Shown one piece after another: positions 56,639-64,000 of a DNA stretch of 64,000 bases. Source of the stretch: JASLEW01 sp035544895. GTDB lineage: Bacteria > Acidobacteriota > Thermoanaerobaculia > Multivoradales > UBA5704. The notes below the pieces were generated by a model, which was not told the origin of the DNA, made no database searches, and worked only from the letters and a program-made list of their open reading frames with translations. Where the stretch lies: contig DASZZM010000039.1 of NCBI GenBank assembly GCA_035544895.1, forward strand, positions 62,001-126,000, written 5' to 3'. Both the position numbers and the translations under genes were made by a program. Position 1 is the first letter of the stretch. Each line of letters opens with the position of its first letter.

Positions 56639-58958
56639 TGCCCGCCGCCCAGTCATCGAGCCGCTTGATGACCAGCACGGTGGTGTCGTCGGGCGGCGTC
56701 TCGACGCCGATGTGGCGGCGCCAATCCTCGAGAAGAGAGTCGACGATCCTCGCCGCCGACCGGTAGCGCGCGGTGAACAGCACCTCGCGCGGGCGATCGA
56801 AGCCGTAGGCGACCTCGGCTGCGTTGGCGGCTTCGAACAGGCCGTCGGAGCAGAAGACCAGGAGGCTCCCGGGCTGCAAGTCCACGCGCACCTCTCCGTA
56901 CTCGCGCGGCGGCCCCTGGCCGAGCGGCAGGCCAGGCAGGGAGATCTCCGTAACCGGGCCGCCGCCGGTTCGCAGCAAGAAGGGGAAGGGATGGCCGGCG
57001 TTGGCGAGCATCGCCTCGCCGCTGCTGGTGTCGAGCCGCAACAGGGCGAGGGAAGTGAAGTTGCGCCGCGACCCGCCGCGGCGGATCACGCGGTTGACTT
57101 GCCCGAGCACCTCGCCAGGCCGCTTGCCGGGCTCGATCAGGCTGGCGAGCGCGGCCGAGGTCATCGCTTGCACGATCGAGCAAGAGTAGCCGTGCCCGGC
57201 GACGTCGCCGGCAGCGATCCACAGCTTGCCTTCCTCGTCCCACAGGAAATCGTAGAGATCGCCCCCGGCCTCGGTGGCGAGCAGGGACCGCACCGCGATC
57301 TCCCAGCCGGGCGGCTGAGGGACCGACCGTGGCAGCAGCTCGAGCTGCATCCGCGCCAGCAGATCCACCTCGTAGCGCAGCCTCCTCTCATCCTCGAGCC
57401 GGCGCATGAAGGCCGGCGGCCTCGGCCGCTCGTTCTCGACCTGCTCCGGACGCCGCAGGCCGGCGACGCCCAGCCCGAGCAATCCGGCGGACATTGCCGC
57501 CGTCGCCACGAAGCTCGCCGGCAGCCAGGCCAGGTGCAGCGCCGAGAAGGCGGCAGCGGGCAGCAGGAAACAGGTCACGCACGCCGTGAGCAGGCTGGTC
57601 AGGCCGTGACGCATGGCCAGCCAGACCAGGAGGCCCGCGAGGACGCCGTTGGCGGCGATCTCGACCGGAACGGGGTGGAACCGGAAGGGGCCGAGAAAGA
57701 GCGCTCCGGCCAGCGTGGCCGCCGCCAGCCGCCAGCGCGGGGCGACGAACCGCCGGGCGAGCGCCAGGATCAACATGATTCCGGCCGCCAGCAAGAAGCC
57801 AGACTCGAGCGGGCTGTGGGTGGCACTGAAGATCGGGATCTCCAGGCTCTGAGCTCGCTGCCAGGTTCCAGGCAAGAGCCGGGCGGCCGCATTGACCGCC
57901 AGGCAGAGACCCGCGAGTCCCGATCCGGCGGCGATCCCGAGCACGATCGCGCGGCCGCCGCGCGGCCCGATCCTGCCGCGGCGCAGGAGGTCGAAACCGG
58001 CCAAGAACCCGGGGTCCGTCGAGCGCATCAGCGATTCCCCGGCCGACCAGAGGACGAGCAGCCACAGCGCCAGGGCGGCGGCGGGCAGCACCTGACCGGC
58101 CAGGACTAACCAGGGAGGGCCGGGACGGAAGCCCGGCAAGGACACCGCCAGGGCGAGCGCCGCCAGGACCGCACCGTTAACCAGATCGATCCTGCGGCGG
58201 AAGACCAGGAAAAGAAAGAACGCCACCACTCCCAGCGCGAACAGAACGGCCGGCACCGCTCCCAGAAAGAATGACAGCGCGCTCGTGCGGTATCGCGCCA
58301 GTGCGCTCGCCAAGGTTCCGGGATAGCGCCTGCCGTGCACCAGGTTCTCGGCGGGGGGCACCTGGATCACCATGTACTGCGGCGGCCGGCTGCCGGCAAT
58401 GGCATAGAGCACCGAAGGGTTGCCGGCGACCCTCTCGAAGCCCGATGCCCCGAGCGACTCTCCCGGGATGAGAAGCGCCCGGGCATAGCGGACCGCGGCC
58501 TGTTGCGGCTCGGACGGTCTGGCGGCAAGACCTGCGAAGCTCAGCGCATCGGTGGTCATCACCTCCAGAGAAGAGGGGCGGCCTGCCGGAGTGAATTCGA
58601 CGGTCCAGATCTGCGGCAGGCTCCCCGCCACGCTGCCTTCCCGCTCGACCTCGACCAGGACTCCCGCCCCTAGGGCCGAGAGGACGCCGGGCGAGCCGCC
58701 GTGCGGCCCGTGCTCGAGCCAATCGTGCTTGTCGCTCGCCTGCGAGAGGGCGATTCTGGGCTCGCCGGGAAGCAGGCGGACTCCTACCCTGCCAGCCAAC
58801 TCACGGAAACGGTCGACGAAGAAGCTTCGGTCGGGAAGCCGCCCGTCCTGCCACTCGGGCGCCCCGGCACGCGCCGCGGCCAGCCCAGCGGCCAAGGCCA
58901 GCGCTCCCAGCCCGAGGGCCAATGCCACGGGCAGGCGGCGCTCTGGCGCGGGCGGCAT
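56634..58958 (-). CDS. membrane SpoIIE-type PP2C phosphatase
   Basis: The protein has 774 residues. An N-terminal signal/anchor (VALALGLGALALAAGLAAARAG) precedes a periplasmic sensor region (about 30-230) and then about eight membrane helices (235-525). After a short coiled coil (RRLRYEVDLLARMQLELLPR) comes a SpoIIE/RsbU-type phosphatase with AVRSLLATEAGGDLYDFLWD, IAAGDVAGHGYSCSIVQAM, LANAGHPFPFLL and FCSDGLFEAANA plus PPDDTTVLVIKR; the metal-binding Asp are present. Such proteins control anti-sigma antagonists. No STAS or HPK partner is adjacent. Confidence 0.92.
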   Translation of the reverse strand: MPPAPERRLPVALALGLGALALAAGLAAARAGAPEWQDGRLPDRSFFVDRFRELAGRVGVRLLPGEPRIALSQASDKHDWLEHGPHGGSPGVLSALGAGVLVEVEREGSVAGSLPQIWTVEFTPAGRPSSLEVMTTDALSFAGLAARPSEPQQAAVRYARALLIPGESLGASGFERVAGNPSVLYAIAGSRPPQYMVIQVPPAENLVHGRRYPGTLASALARYRTSALSFFLGAVPAVLFALGVVAFFLFLVFRRRIDLVNGAVLAALALAVSLPGFRPGPPWLVLAGQVLPAAALALWLLVLWSAGESLMRSTDPGFLAGFDLLRRGRIGPRGGRAIVLGIAAGSGLAGLCLAVNAAARLLPGTWQRAQSLEIPIFSATHSPLESGFLLAAGIMLILALARRFVAPRWRLAAATLAGALFLGPFRFHPVPVEIAANGVLAGLLVWLAMRHGLTSLLTACVTCFLLPAAAFSALHLAWLPASFVATAAMSAGLLGLGVAGLRRPEQVENERPRPPAFMRRLEDERRLRYEVDLLARMQLELLPRSVPQPPGWEIAVRSLLATEAGGDLYDFLWDEEGKLWIAAGDVAGHGYSCSIVQAMTSAALASLIEPGKRPGEVLGQVNRVIRRGGSRRNFTSLALLRLDTSSGEAMLANAGHPFPFLLRTGGGPVTEISLPGLPLGQGPPREYGEVRVDLQPGSLLVFCSDGLFEAANAAEVAYGFDRPREVLFTARYRSAARIVDSLLEDWRRHIGVETPPDDTTVLVIKRLDDWAAGS

Positions 58959-58982
58959 GACTCCATGCTACCGTCTTTTTCG

Positions 58983-59654
58983 TCTCCCCCTCAGCTCCAG
59001 GCGAGCCGTGAGATCTCTGAGACGCTCGGCGCCGGTGGCGTGCCGCTCGAAGAGCGTCACGCACGGCTGGAGGAGGGAAGCGAGATCCTGCGCCGCGCCC
59101 TCGCGCAGGAGACAGTCAGCCACGCGGGACGCTTCTGGAACATCCCGGAGGTCGCCCTCAGGCCGCGTCCCTACCGCGGTCGCGCGCCCCTTTTCCTGCG
59201 CGCCAGCTCGAGCCTGGAATCGCTGCACCAGGCGGCGGCCGAAGGCGTGCCGCTGATGTTCGGGCTCGTCCCCATCGAGCAGATCGCCGAGCGTATCGCC
59301 GCCTACCGAGCGCGGCGCTCGGCGCTCGGCCGGTCGGCGTCCCAGATCGATCGCGAGGTGGCCGAGTTCCGGGTCCTGCGCCGGATCGTCCTGGCCGCCA
59401 CCGACGGAGAGGCGCTGGCCTACTCCCGCCGGGCGCTGCGCTGGGAGACTACGACGGCGAGGCGGGTCCATGGGGCGGGCACCGACGCCGGTGCCAGGCT
59501 CGCCAACATCGACAAGTTCGTCAACGGGGAGCCGGTCGAGAACCAGGACGTAGTGATCTGGTACGGCGCCCACTTCACCCACGACGTCAAGTCCGAACCT
59601 CCCGGAGAGTTCGGGCACATCGTGGGGCCGGAGCTGAAACCGGTGAACTGGTAG
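58983..59654 (+). pseudogene. C-terminal half of a luciferase-like (LLM) flavin monooxygenase
   Basis: From about 58983 the frame reads like the C-terminal 220 residues of an LLM-class oxidoreductase: GAGGVPLEERHARLEEGSEI, WNIPEVALRPRPYRGRAPLF, then EGVPLMFGLVPIEQIAERI, then AATDGEALAY. Family members are about 330-350 residues and start with a TIM-barrel half that is absent here; upstream sequence belongs to the antisense phosphatase. It is a 5' truncated gene, though a downstream GTG could still drive a short product. Confidence 0.55.
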
Positions 59655-59741
59655 TCCTCACTCGACGACGGTGGCGGGCCGAGAAGAGGCAACCCGTCAG
59701 CCTACTCGAGGGCTCGGGTCCGTTGGCGGCGAGCTCACCTC

Positions 59742-59770
59742 TTGCGTCCCTGGTGTTCGCCCTGTATGAT
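59742..59770 (+). promoter_or_regulatory. sigma70-type promoter of the PadR operon
   Basis: TTGCGT (59742-59747) and TATGAT (59765-59770) are separated by exactly 17 bp, with 51 bp to the ATG of the PadR gene. The earlier part of the 170 bp gap (59655-59741) shows nothing. Confidence 0.5.
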
Positions 59771-59821
59771 GCGGATACCTAGCAGCTCTATGCACGAGAG
59801 CGCGACCCCAGGACGACTTCC

Positions 59822-60163
59822 ATGCCCCTCTCGAAAGATCTCGTCGCTGCCTCGGCGAGCCCGTTGATCCTGTCGATTCTGGAGCGTGGCGACAGCTACG
59901 GCTACGCCATCATCCAACAGGTGCGGGAGCTGTCCGGCGGCGAGATGGAGTGGGCCGACGGCATGCTCTACCCGATTCTCCATCGTCTCGAGAAGCGCAA
60001 GCTGGTGGAAGCCTATTGGGGTGAGGCCGACAACGGCCGCAAACGCAAGTACTACCGGCTTCACCGTTCAGGCGTCGAGGAGCTCGCGGCCTTGCGCGCG
60101 CACTGGGACAAGCTGCACGGCATGCTGCAACGTCTAGAAGGAGAAGCGCGATGTTCGATCTAG
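59822..60163 (+). CDS. PadR-family transcriptional regulator
   Basis: The protein has 113 residues. A winged helix in the order typical of PadR: LILSILERGDSYGYAIIQQV, then EWADGMLYPILHRLEKRKLV and RKRKYYRLHRSG. It probably represses its own operon and dissociates upon ligand or drug binding. It overlaps the next gene by 13 bp. PadR-HAAS pairs are frequent and usually govern an ABC transporter or membrane protein; none follows directly here. Confidence 0.92.
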   Translation: MPLSKDLVAASASPLILSILERGDSYGYAIIQQVRELSGGEMEWADGMLYPILHRLEKRKLVEAYWGEADNGRKRKYYRLHRSGVEELAALRAHWDKLHGMLQRLEGEARCSI

Positions 60164-60627
60164 AGAAAGAGGTTGCGGCCTGGAGCGAGGCTGTTCACGC
60201 CGGCCGCTGTAGCCAAGCCGCCAGCGTCGCGGAGCTCGGCGATCACCTGTACTGCGAGATCGACCGCGCCCGAGCCGGCGGGCTGTCGGACGAGCAGGCT
60301 TTCGCGGCGGCGGTGGCGAAGCTCGGCCCCGCGCCGGAGCTGGCGGCCGAGCACGCCAAGAACCGGTCTCTGGTCCGGACCGGCTGTGCGGCGTTGGCGA
60401 ACCACGAGCTCTCGGAGCCGAGCGGCAAGCGCCGCGGGCTCCTGGTGGCCCACGCGATCATCTGGGCGGTGCTGACGATCGCCTCTGCCCTGGTGTGGAA
60501 GTCCGCCGCCCCCGCCGCATCGGGGGCATTCGAGTGGCTGCTGATCGGTATTTTTGTGCCGAGCTGGTTGGCCTCCGAGCAGATCCTGCGACGGGCCCTG
60601 CGCGCGAAGCCCAGGGCTGGAGCATAA
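60151..60627 (+). CDS. HAAS-domain (permease-prefix type) membrane protein
   Basis: The protein has 158 residues. The N-terminal part (VAELGDHLYCEIDRARAGGL, SDEQAFAAAVAKLGPA) matches the HAAS/DUF1700 domain that accompanies PadR regulators. Two membrane helices follow (LLVAHAIIWAVLTIASALVW, FEWLLIGIFVPSWLASEQIL). It overlaps the padR gene by 13 bp, so the two are co-translated. It may sense membrane state and relay it to PadR; this is inferred. Confidence 0.88.
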   Translation: MFDLEKEVAAWSEAVHAGRCSQAASVAELGDHLYCEIDRARAGGLSDEQAFAAAVAKLGPAPELAAEHAKNRSLVRTGCAALANHELSEPSGKRRGLLVAHAIIWAVLTIASALVWKSAAPAASGAFEWLLIGIFVPSWLASEQILRRALRAKPRAGA

Positions 60628-60684
60628 CGTCCTGCACCTGATGTTCGGCCAGGCGAGTGAAGTGGTGGACCAACTCACTCTGAG

Positions 60685-60713
60685 TTCGAACACCCCAGGG
60701 AATTCGAACACCC
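60685..60713. repeat. short direct repeat TTCGAACACCC
   Basis: TTCGAACACCC at 60685-60695 and again at 60703-60713, 7 bp apart, in the 123 bp gap between the HAAS gene end and the convergent gene. It may mark a recombination scar at the left edge of the accessory island. Confidence 0.4.
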
Positions 60714-60750
60714 TCTATTCCTGGCAGCGACCGGCGAAGCGCGGAACTCC

Positions 60751-61503
60751 TCAGATGGGATAGACGTTCGCGACCTCGAGGAGACGCCAAGTCCTGCGCA
60801 CCCTGGCGACCGCGCAGCTGATCGACCAGCCGGGGAGCAGGAGCGCCGTCGCGGCCTTCGGGACCTGGATCGGGCTCAGCTCGCTCGCTTCGCCCGAGTC
60901 CCAGACTTCGAACCAGAGTCGACCGGGCTCGACCCGGGCGATCGTGAAGTGGTCGAATTCGAAGTAGCTCTGCTCGTCGAGCGAGGTGACGTCGATGTCG
61001 AGCCGCTCGGCATCTTCGTAGAGGATTCGGGCCGCGCGGTCGGCGCGGGGCAGGTCGCGGGCTGCGGCCGTGCCGCGCTCCGCCGCATCGCCAGCCGCTT
61101 CCTGGGTGATGTATCCCTTTGCCGTGAGCCAGCTCGCGAGCTTCCTCGTCACGGTGCCCGCGGCGCGCAGGAGATCCGGCCCGGCGCTCACCTTGCGGAT
61201 CATGAAGTAGCCGAGGAACCCCCCGACGTTTTCGGGAATCTTCTCGGGGCCAAAGAGCTCGCAGAACTCGCGGTGCTCAGCGCCCTCGGCGTTGAAGCGG
61301 CGCTCGAAGAGCGCGGCCTCCCGTTTCGACAGGCTCTCGTAGGCGTAGCCGTCGAGGTGGCCGCGAAGTAGGTGGATCACGTCCGCGTATCGTCGCAGGG
61401 CTTGCGGCCGCAACCGGGCCCGCTGCTCGGCGAGGAACTCGTCGAGCACGCGGGCGATCGTCGGCTCTGCGGGCTCGGCGAGCTTCACGACCTTCGCGGT
61501 CAT
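60751..61503 (-). CDS. core-binding-like domain protein, unknown
   Basis: The protein has 250 residues. The N-terminal part (VLDEFLAEQRARLRPQALRR, YADVIHLLRGHLDGY) resembles the SAM-like core-binding domain of integrases, without a catalytic domain. The middle (VGGFLGYFMIRKVSAGPDLLR, AAGTVTRKLASWLTAKGYI) and C-terminal beta-rich part (YFEFDHFTIARVEPGRLWFEV) are unrecognised. It precedes a pRiA4b ORF-3 family gene on the same strand by 22 bp; the two are often found together. Function unknown. Confidence 0.7.
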   Translation of the reverse strand: MTAKVVKLAEPAEPTIARVLDEFLAEQRARLRPQALRRYADVIHLLRGHLDGYAYESLSKREAALFERRFNAEGAEHREFCELFGPEKIPENVGGFLGYFMIRKVSAGPDLLRAAGTVTRKLASWLTAKGYITQEAAGDAAERGTAAARDLPRADRAARILYEDAERLDIDVTSLDEQSYFEFDHFTIARVEPGRLWFEVWDSGEASELSPIQVPKAATALLLPGWSISCAVARVRRTWRLLEVANVYPI

Positions 61504-61525
61504 CGCCGATCTCCGGTCGAACGGT

Positions 61526-62092
61526 TCATGGGTCCTCCTCGTGTTCCTCCTCGTCCCAATCGACGTACTGTGGCGGGCTCTCGCCGATGCGCTCTGTCAC
61601 CCTCGGAAAACGGCCGGCGGGCGCGCTCTCGGCGATCGACAGCACCTTGACCGTGTGCCACCAGTCGTCGCCGAAGTCGAACCAGTAGCCGAAGGTGTCG
61701 CCGACCTCGAGACCGAGTACCTCGAGCTTCGCCCGGGCGGCGCTCTTCACCGGGTCGGGCGCTCCGAGGGCGAAGCCGAAGCCGCGCGGCTCGGGCAGTC
61801 CGTATCGTGCGGCCCGAGGGTCCATCGGTCGCCTCCCACCGATCTGGAACTCGTAGAGGTGCTCGTCGTCGCGATCGAAAGCCGCGAAGATGGCCGCATG
61901 AAGCCGCGCCAGCGTCTGGTCTCCTCGGATCTCGATCGTCCGCGTCACGACCGGGTTCGCGCGCGCGAAGCCCTCGGCCATCGGACCGCTCAGGATGGCG
62001 ACCTCGAGCGTGTAGAGGTGCGCCGGGTCCTTGGCTGGAACGCCCGGCCGCATTGGCCGGTTCTTGCGCTGCGAACGCGCTCGTGGGCTCAT
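61526..62092 (-). CDS. plasmid pRiA4b ORF-3 family protein
   Basis: The protein has 188 residues from the ATG at 62092, with GAGGAGAG upstream. Family signature: YTLEVAILSGPM, RTIEIRGDQTLARLHAAIFA, FDRDDEHLYEFQIGGRR, FGYWFDFGDDWWHTVKVLSI. These proteins occur on plasmids and genomic islands next to integrase-like genes; function is unknown. The frame upstream is open into an HsdR remnant, so a fused longer product is possible but less likely. The acidic tail (DWDEEEHEEDP) is typical. Confidence 0.85.
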   Translation of the reverse strand: MSPRARSQRKNRPMRPGVPAKDPAHLYTLEVAILSGPMAEGFARANPVVTRTIEIRGDQTLARLHAAIFAAFDRDDEHLYEFQIGGRRPMDPRAARYGLPEPRGFGFALGAPDPVKSAARAKLEVLGLEVGDTFGYWFDFGDDWWHTVKVLSIAESAPAGRFPRVTERIGESPPQYVDWDEEEHEEDP

Positions 62093-62200
62093 GGGCGACG
62101 ACTCTCCTCGCTTGCTACGCCGGGCTTTCCGTGGACAGCTCCGCCTGCCCTGGGCGCCGACCAGCGACTCCAGAGGTACGCGGATGCAGTCCTGCGCCGC

Positions 62201-62344
62201 CTTTACGCTGCGGTCTGCGTTGACGACGTACTCGACCTCTTCCTCGGCGACGCGCGCGCCTTCCTCGTCCACCTTCAGCTTGATCATGCGCGACTCGTAG
62301 AAGAGCGGCCGGGTGGCGCCGTCCTCGACGGCCTGACGGATGTC
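62201..62344 (-). pseudogene. HsdR (type I restriction subunit) remnant
   Basis: In the same frame as, and just upstream of, the pRiA4b gene, 48 codons read DIRQAVEDGATRPLFYESR, then MIKLKVDEE and VAEEEVEYVV. The QAVEDGAT-P-YYESR motif is the well known segment of type I restriction R subunits just after the helicase core. Both sides are lost: a different gene follows at 62360. This is a fragment of a former restriction-modification system. Confidence 0.65.
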
Positions 62345-62359
62345 TCTCGTCGGGAACGC

Positions 62360-63679
62360 TCACATCTCCTCCAGCAGCCAGCGGGCGGCGGGGGCCCAGG
62401 TGAGCCTGTCGGGCAGGGGCCGGCTCGGCGGCACGGCGTCGAGCGTGACGAGGAAGGGGCGGGCGTCGGGGTGCGCCGCGGCCGCTCTGTCGAGCGCGCG
62501 CAACTCGCGGGCCCAGGTCTCGTCGCCTTCGCTCTCGAGGCATGCCTGGACGAGGAGCGGGGGGTCGCCGGCGCGCTGGGCGAGGAAGTCCACCTCGTAG
62601 CCCTCGGGCGTGCGCACGTAGGCGACCTCGAAGCCGCGGCGCTCCAGCTCGAGCAGGATCGCGGTCTCGAGCGCCCGGCCGTGGTGCGCCCGGCCGCTGC
62701 GCTCGAAGAGCGCGATGAGCCCCGGGTCCACCGGATAGGCCTTGCGCGGGTTCACCATCCGCTGACGTTCGGATGCGCTGTGCATCGCCACCGTGCGCAC
62801 CAGGAACGCATCCTCCAAGTAGGCCAGATAGTCGTGCAGGGTGTCCTTGCCCACCCGCACTCCCTGCGAGCGCAGCGTGTCGTAGTGCTTCTTGACCGAG
62901 AACGGCCCGCCGGGATTGGCCAGGAGCTGACGCTCGATCCAGCGCAGCGCCAGCGGATTGCTGACCGCGTGGCGCTCGATCACGTCGCGCAGCACGACCA
63001 CGTCCACATAGCCCCCCAACAGCGTGGCGCGGTCGCGCGGTGTGGCCCCCTGCGCTTCCGGAAAACCGCCCTCGGCGAGGTAGCGGCGCAGTTGCCGGTC
63101 CAGCGTCGCGCGGTCCGCAGGGCGGAGGCGCTCGAACGGTCGCTTCGGCTCGGCTCCGGCATGCCGCAGCGCCTCGCGGAAGCTGAAGGGGTGGACGAGC
63201 ACCTCCATCGCCCGGCCGCGCAGGCTGGTCGCCACTTCGCGCGAAAGCAGCTTGGCCGAGGAGCCCGAGACGAAGAGCTCAACGCCCCCCCGGTCCATCT
63301 GGCGGCGGACGAGCGTCTCCCAGCCCGGGACGGTTTGCACCTCGTCCAGATAGAGCGTCATCGCGCCCGCTTCGCGCAGCCCAGGGAACTGGCGTGCGTG
63401 CTCGTCGAGCAGCCACCCGAGGTCGGCCACGGTCGAGCCGGCGAGCCGCTCGTCCTCCAGCGAAACGAGGAGTTGCGCCTCGCGGGGGCGGCCGGCGGCG
63501 AGTCGATCGGACCGGCATTGGGCCAGGAAGGAGGTCTTCCCGCCCCGGCGCACGCCGATCACCGCGAACGCCTTGCCGGGGATGCCGGGCAGAACGACGT
63601 CGCGCCGCGTCAGGGCCGGCGGATCCGCCGCCAGCGATTCGGCGAGCTTCAGGCGCAGGAGGTGATGGGAGATTGTCAT
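62360..63679 (-). CDS. AAA family ATPase with DUF4143
   Basis: The protein has 439 residues. N-terminal AAA_14 module: Walker A GVRRGGKTSFL (42-52), Walker B MTLYLDEVQ (about 106-114), and LFVSGSSAKLLSREVATSLRG (sensor). C-terminal DUF4143: TLRSQGVRVGKDTLHDYLAY, LEDAFLVRTVAMHS, GRALETAILLELERRGFEVAY and the nuclease-like EVDFLAQ. This family is spread by transfer and is thought to act in defence or toxin-like roles. The start at 63679 follows a 22 bp inverted repeat. Confidence 0.9.
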   Translation of the reverse strand: MTISHHLLRLKLAESLAADPPALTRRDVVLPGIPGKAFAVIGVRRGGKTSFLAQCRSDRLAAGRPREAQLLVSLEDERLAGSTVADLGWLLDEHARQFPGLREAGAMTLYLDEVQTVPGWETLVRRQMDRGGVELFVSGSSAKLLSREVATSLRGRAMEVLVHPFSFREALRHAGAEPKRPFERLRPADRATLDRQLRRYLAEGGFPEAQGATPRDRATLLGGYVDVVVLRDVIERHAVSNPLALRWIERQLLANPGGPFSVKKHYDTLRSQGVRVGKDTLHDYLAYLEDAFLVRTVAMHSASERQRMVNPRKAYPVDPGLIALFERSGRAHHGRALETAILLELERRGFEVAYVRTPEGYEVDFLAQRAGDPPLLVQACLESEGDETWARELRALDRAAAAHPDARPFLVTLDAVPPSRPLPDRLTWAPAARWLLEEM

Positions 63680-63688
63680 CTACGGAAA

Positions 63689-63710
63689 GACAATATACGC
63701 CATTATTGTC
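63689..63710. promoter_or_regulatory. inverted repeat operator upstream of the DUF4143 ATPase
   Basis: GACAATA (63689-63695) and TATTGTC (63704-63710) are exact inverted repeats around an 8 bp spacer, just upstream of the ATG at 63679. Placement suggests autoregulation. The AT-rich character differs from the surrounding GC-rich DNA. Confidence 0.5.
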
Positions 63711-63742
63711 CTTGTAGCTAGGACAAAAGGGGTCGAGCGCCG

Positions 63743-63896
63743 GGCGTCCTTCGGGACGAAGCGCTCGCTGGCCTCGGACTTTCCGAGGCGGTAGAGGAAG
63801 CGCTCGAAACAGAAGCTCGTGAGGAGCGTCTGATAGACGTCGCCGGTCTGTCTCGCCCGATGGAGCAGGCGCGCGGCGACGCTCGAGAGGAGATGT
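63743..63896 (-). pseudogene. AbiEii nucleotidyltransferase remnant
   Basis: On the minus strand the frame reads VAARLLHRARQTGDVYQTLL, TSFCFERFLYRLGKSEASERF, then VPKDA. This is the N-terminal segment of AbiEii/Nma1-type nucleotidyltransferase toxins (ARLL..AR..GEDFQL.L.RY..ERFLYRLS.S....RFVLKGA). The match stops where the nucleotidyltransferase core should start, and a stop codon precedes the piece, so the gene is dead. It marks a lost abortive-infection toxin. Confidence 0.6.
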
Positions 63897-63925
63897 GCAA
63901 GCTACTCACATTTTAATAGATTTAT

Positions 63926-64000
63926 TGGTGGAGCAGAAGGGATTCGAACCCTCGACCCCCACGTTGCGAACGTGGTGCTCTCCCAGCTGAGCTACTGCCC
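63926..64000 (-). tRNA. tRNA-Ala (anticodon CGC), one base cut at window edge
   Basis: On the minus strand the gene reads from base 2 of the acceptor stem to the encoded CCA end (63926-63928). D-arm AGCTCAGCTGGGAGAGC, anticodon arm CCACG-TTCGCAA-CGTGG (anticodon CGC, reading GCG Ala codons), T-arm GAGGG-TTCGAAT-CCCTT, and acceptor CTGCTCC-A-CCA all fold. A G3:U70 wobble pair, the alanine identity element, is visible. The missing first base lies beyond 64000. Confidence 0.95.

Noticed and set aside
60700..60716. TTCGAATTCCCT (minus strand) as a copy of the tRNA-Ala T-arm, that is, an att site
   Set aside because: Only about 12 bases match and with a one-base insertion; too weak to call an attachment site.
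1..64000. CRISPR arrays
   Set aside because: I saw no regular 25-40 bp repeats with unique spacers. The 33 bp and 39 bp tandem repeats have no spacers and lie inside genes.

Overview
This window is a 64 kb, very GC-rich bacterial chromosome segment. The flavour is Acidobacteriota, probably near Thermoanaerobaculia; this is an inference from content such as a GWxTD lipoprotein, zapA-6S RNA-rny synteny, zinc-finger/TPR proteins and Omp85/TamB pairs, not from a phylogenetic marker. The organism is diderm: there are BamA/TamA-like and TamB-like proteins, an Mla-type lipid ABC system and lipoproteins.

Left end (1-5.9 kb, accessory): a cut-off gene, a zinc-finger/TPR protein, and an unusual ECF-like sigma factor fused to two tandem integrase-type core-binding domains, flanked by two near-identical lipoprotein genes. 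A cysteine-rich secreted protein follows. Next comes a truncated tyrosine recombinase whose promoter overlaps a recombinase-core-like inverted repeat.

Core block 1 (5.9-23.4 kb): pyrD, zapA, a 6S RNA, rny, a YmdB-type phosphoesterase, a GspG-like secreted protein, a polyprenyl-type glycosyltransferase, a Trm112-like protein, tlyA (carrying a 119 bp palindromic insertion), nadK, a TamB-like giant, an Omp85 protein, ribBA and a glycosyltransferase. Many of these genes overlap by 4 bp and look translationally coupled.

Middle (23.4-42.3 kb): a structured leader with a small secreted protein and a second zinc-finger/TPR protein, an XRE regulator, an RRM protein, an M23 peptidase, SprT-like and metallo-beta-lactamase-fold proteins, an MbtH / type II thioesterase / Sfp-type PPTase trio without any NRPS, an M61 peptidase, an SDR / 3-hydroxyacyl-CoA dehydrogenase / ferritin-like set, a kynurenine formamidase-like protein, folE, a GWxTD lipoprotein, fabH, a ClpX-like ATPase, a TVP38-type membrane protein and a YggX-like protein.

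Envelope block (42.3-49.7 kb): UDP-sugar enzymes (UDP-xylose synthase, UDP-glucose dehydrogenase, UDP-glucuronate epimerase type), MlaD-MlaF-MlaE and a PlsC acyltransferase.

Right part (49.7-64 kb, accessory/signalling): a DRHyd/TIR-like-fold + TPR-S protein resembling the N-terminal architecture of animal ASK kinases, an alpha/beta hydrolase, a higBA remnant, an ABC exporter with a 33 bp repeat array in its permease, a diguanylate cyclase, a SpoIIE-type phosphatase, a broken luciferase-like gene, a PadR/HAAS pair, and an island of defence-type debris (pRiA4b ORF-3 protein, HsdR remnant, AAA/DUF4143 ATPase, AbiEii remnant) abutting a tRNA-Ala(CGC) at the right edge. Several dispersed palindromic repeats punctuate the intergenic spaces.
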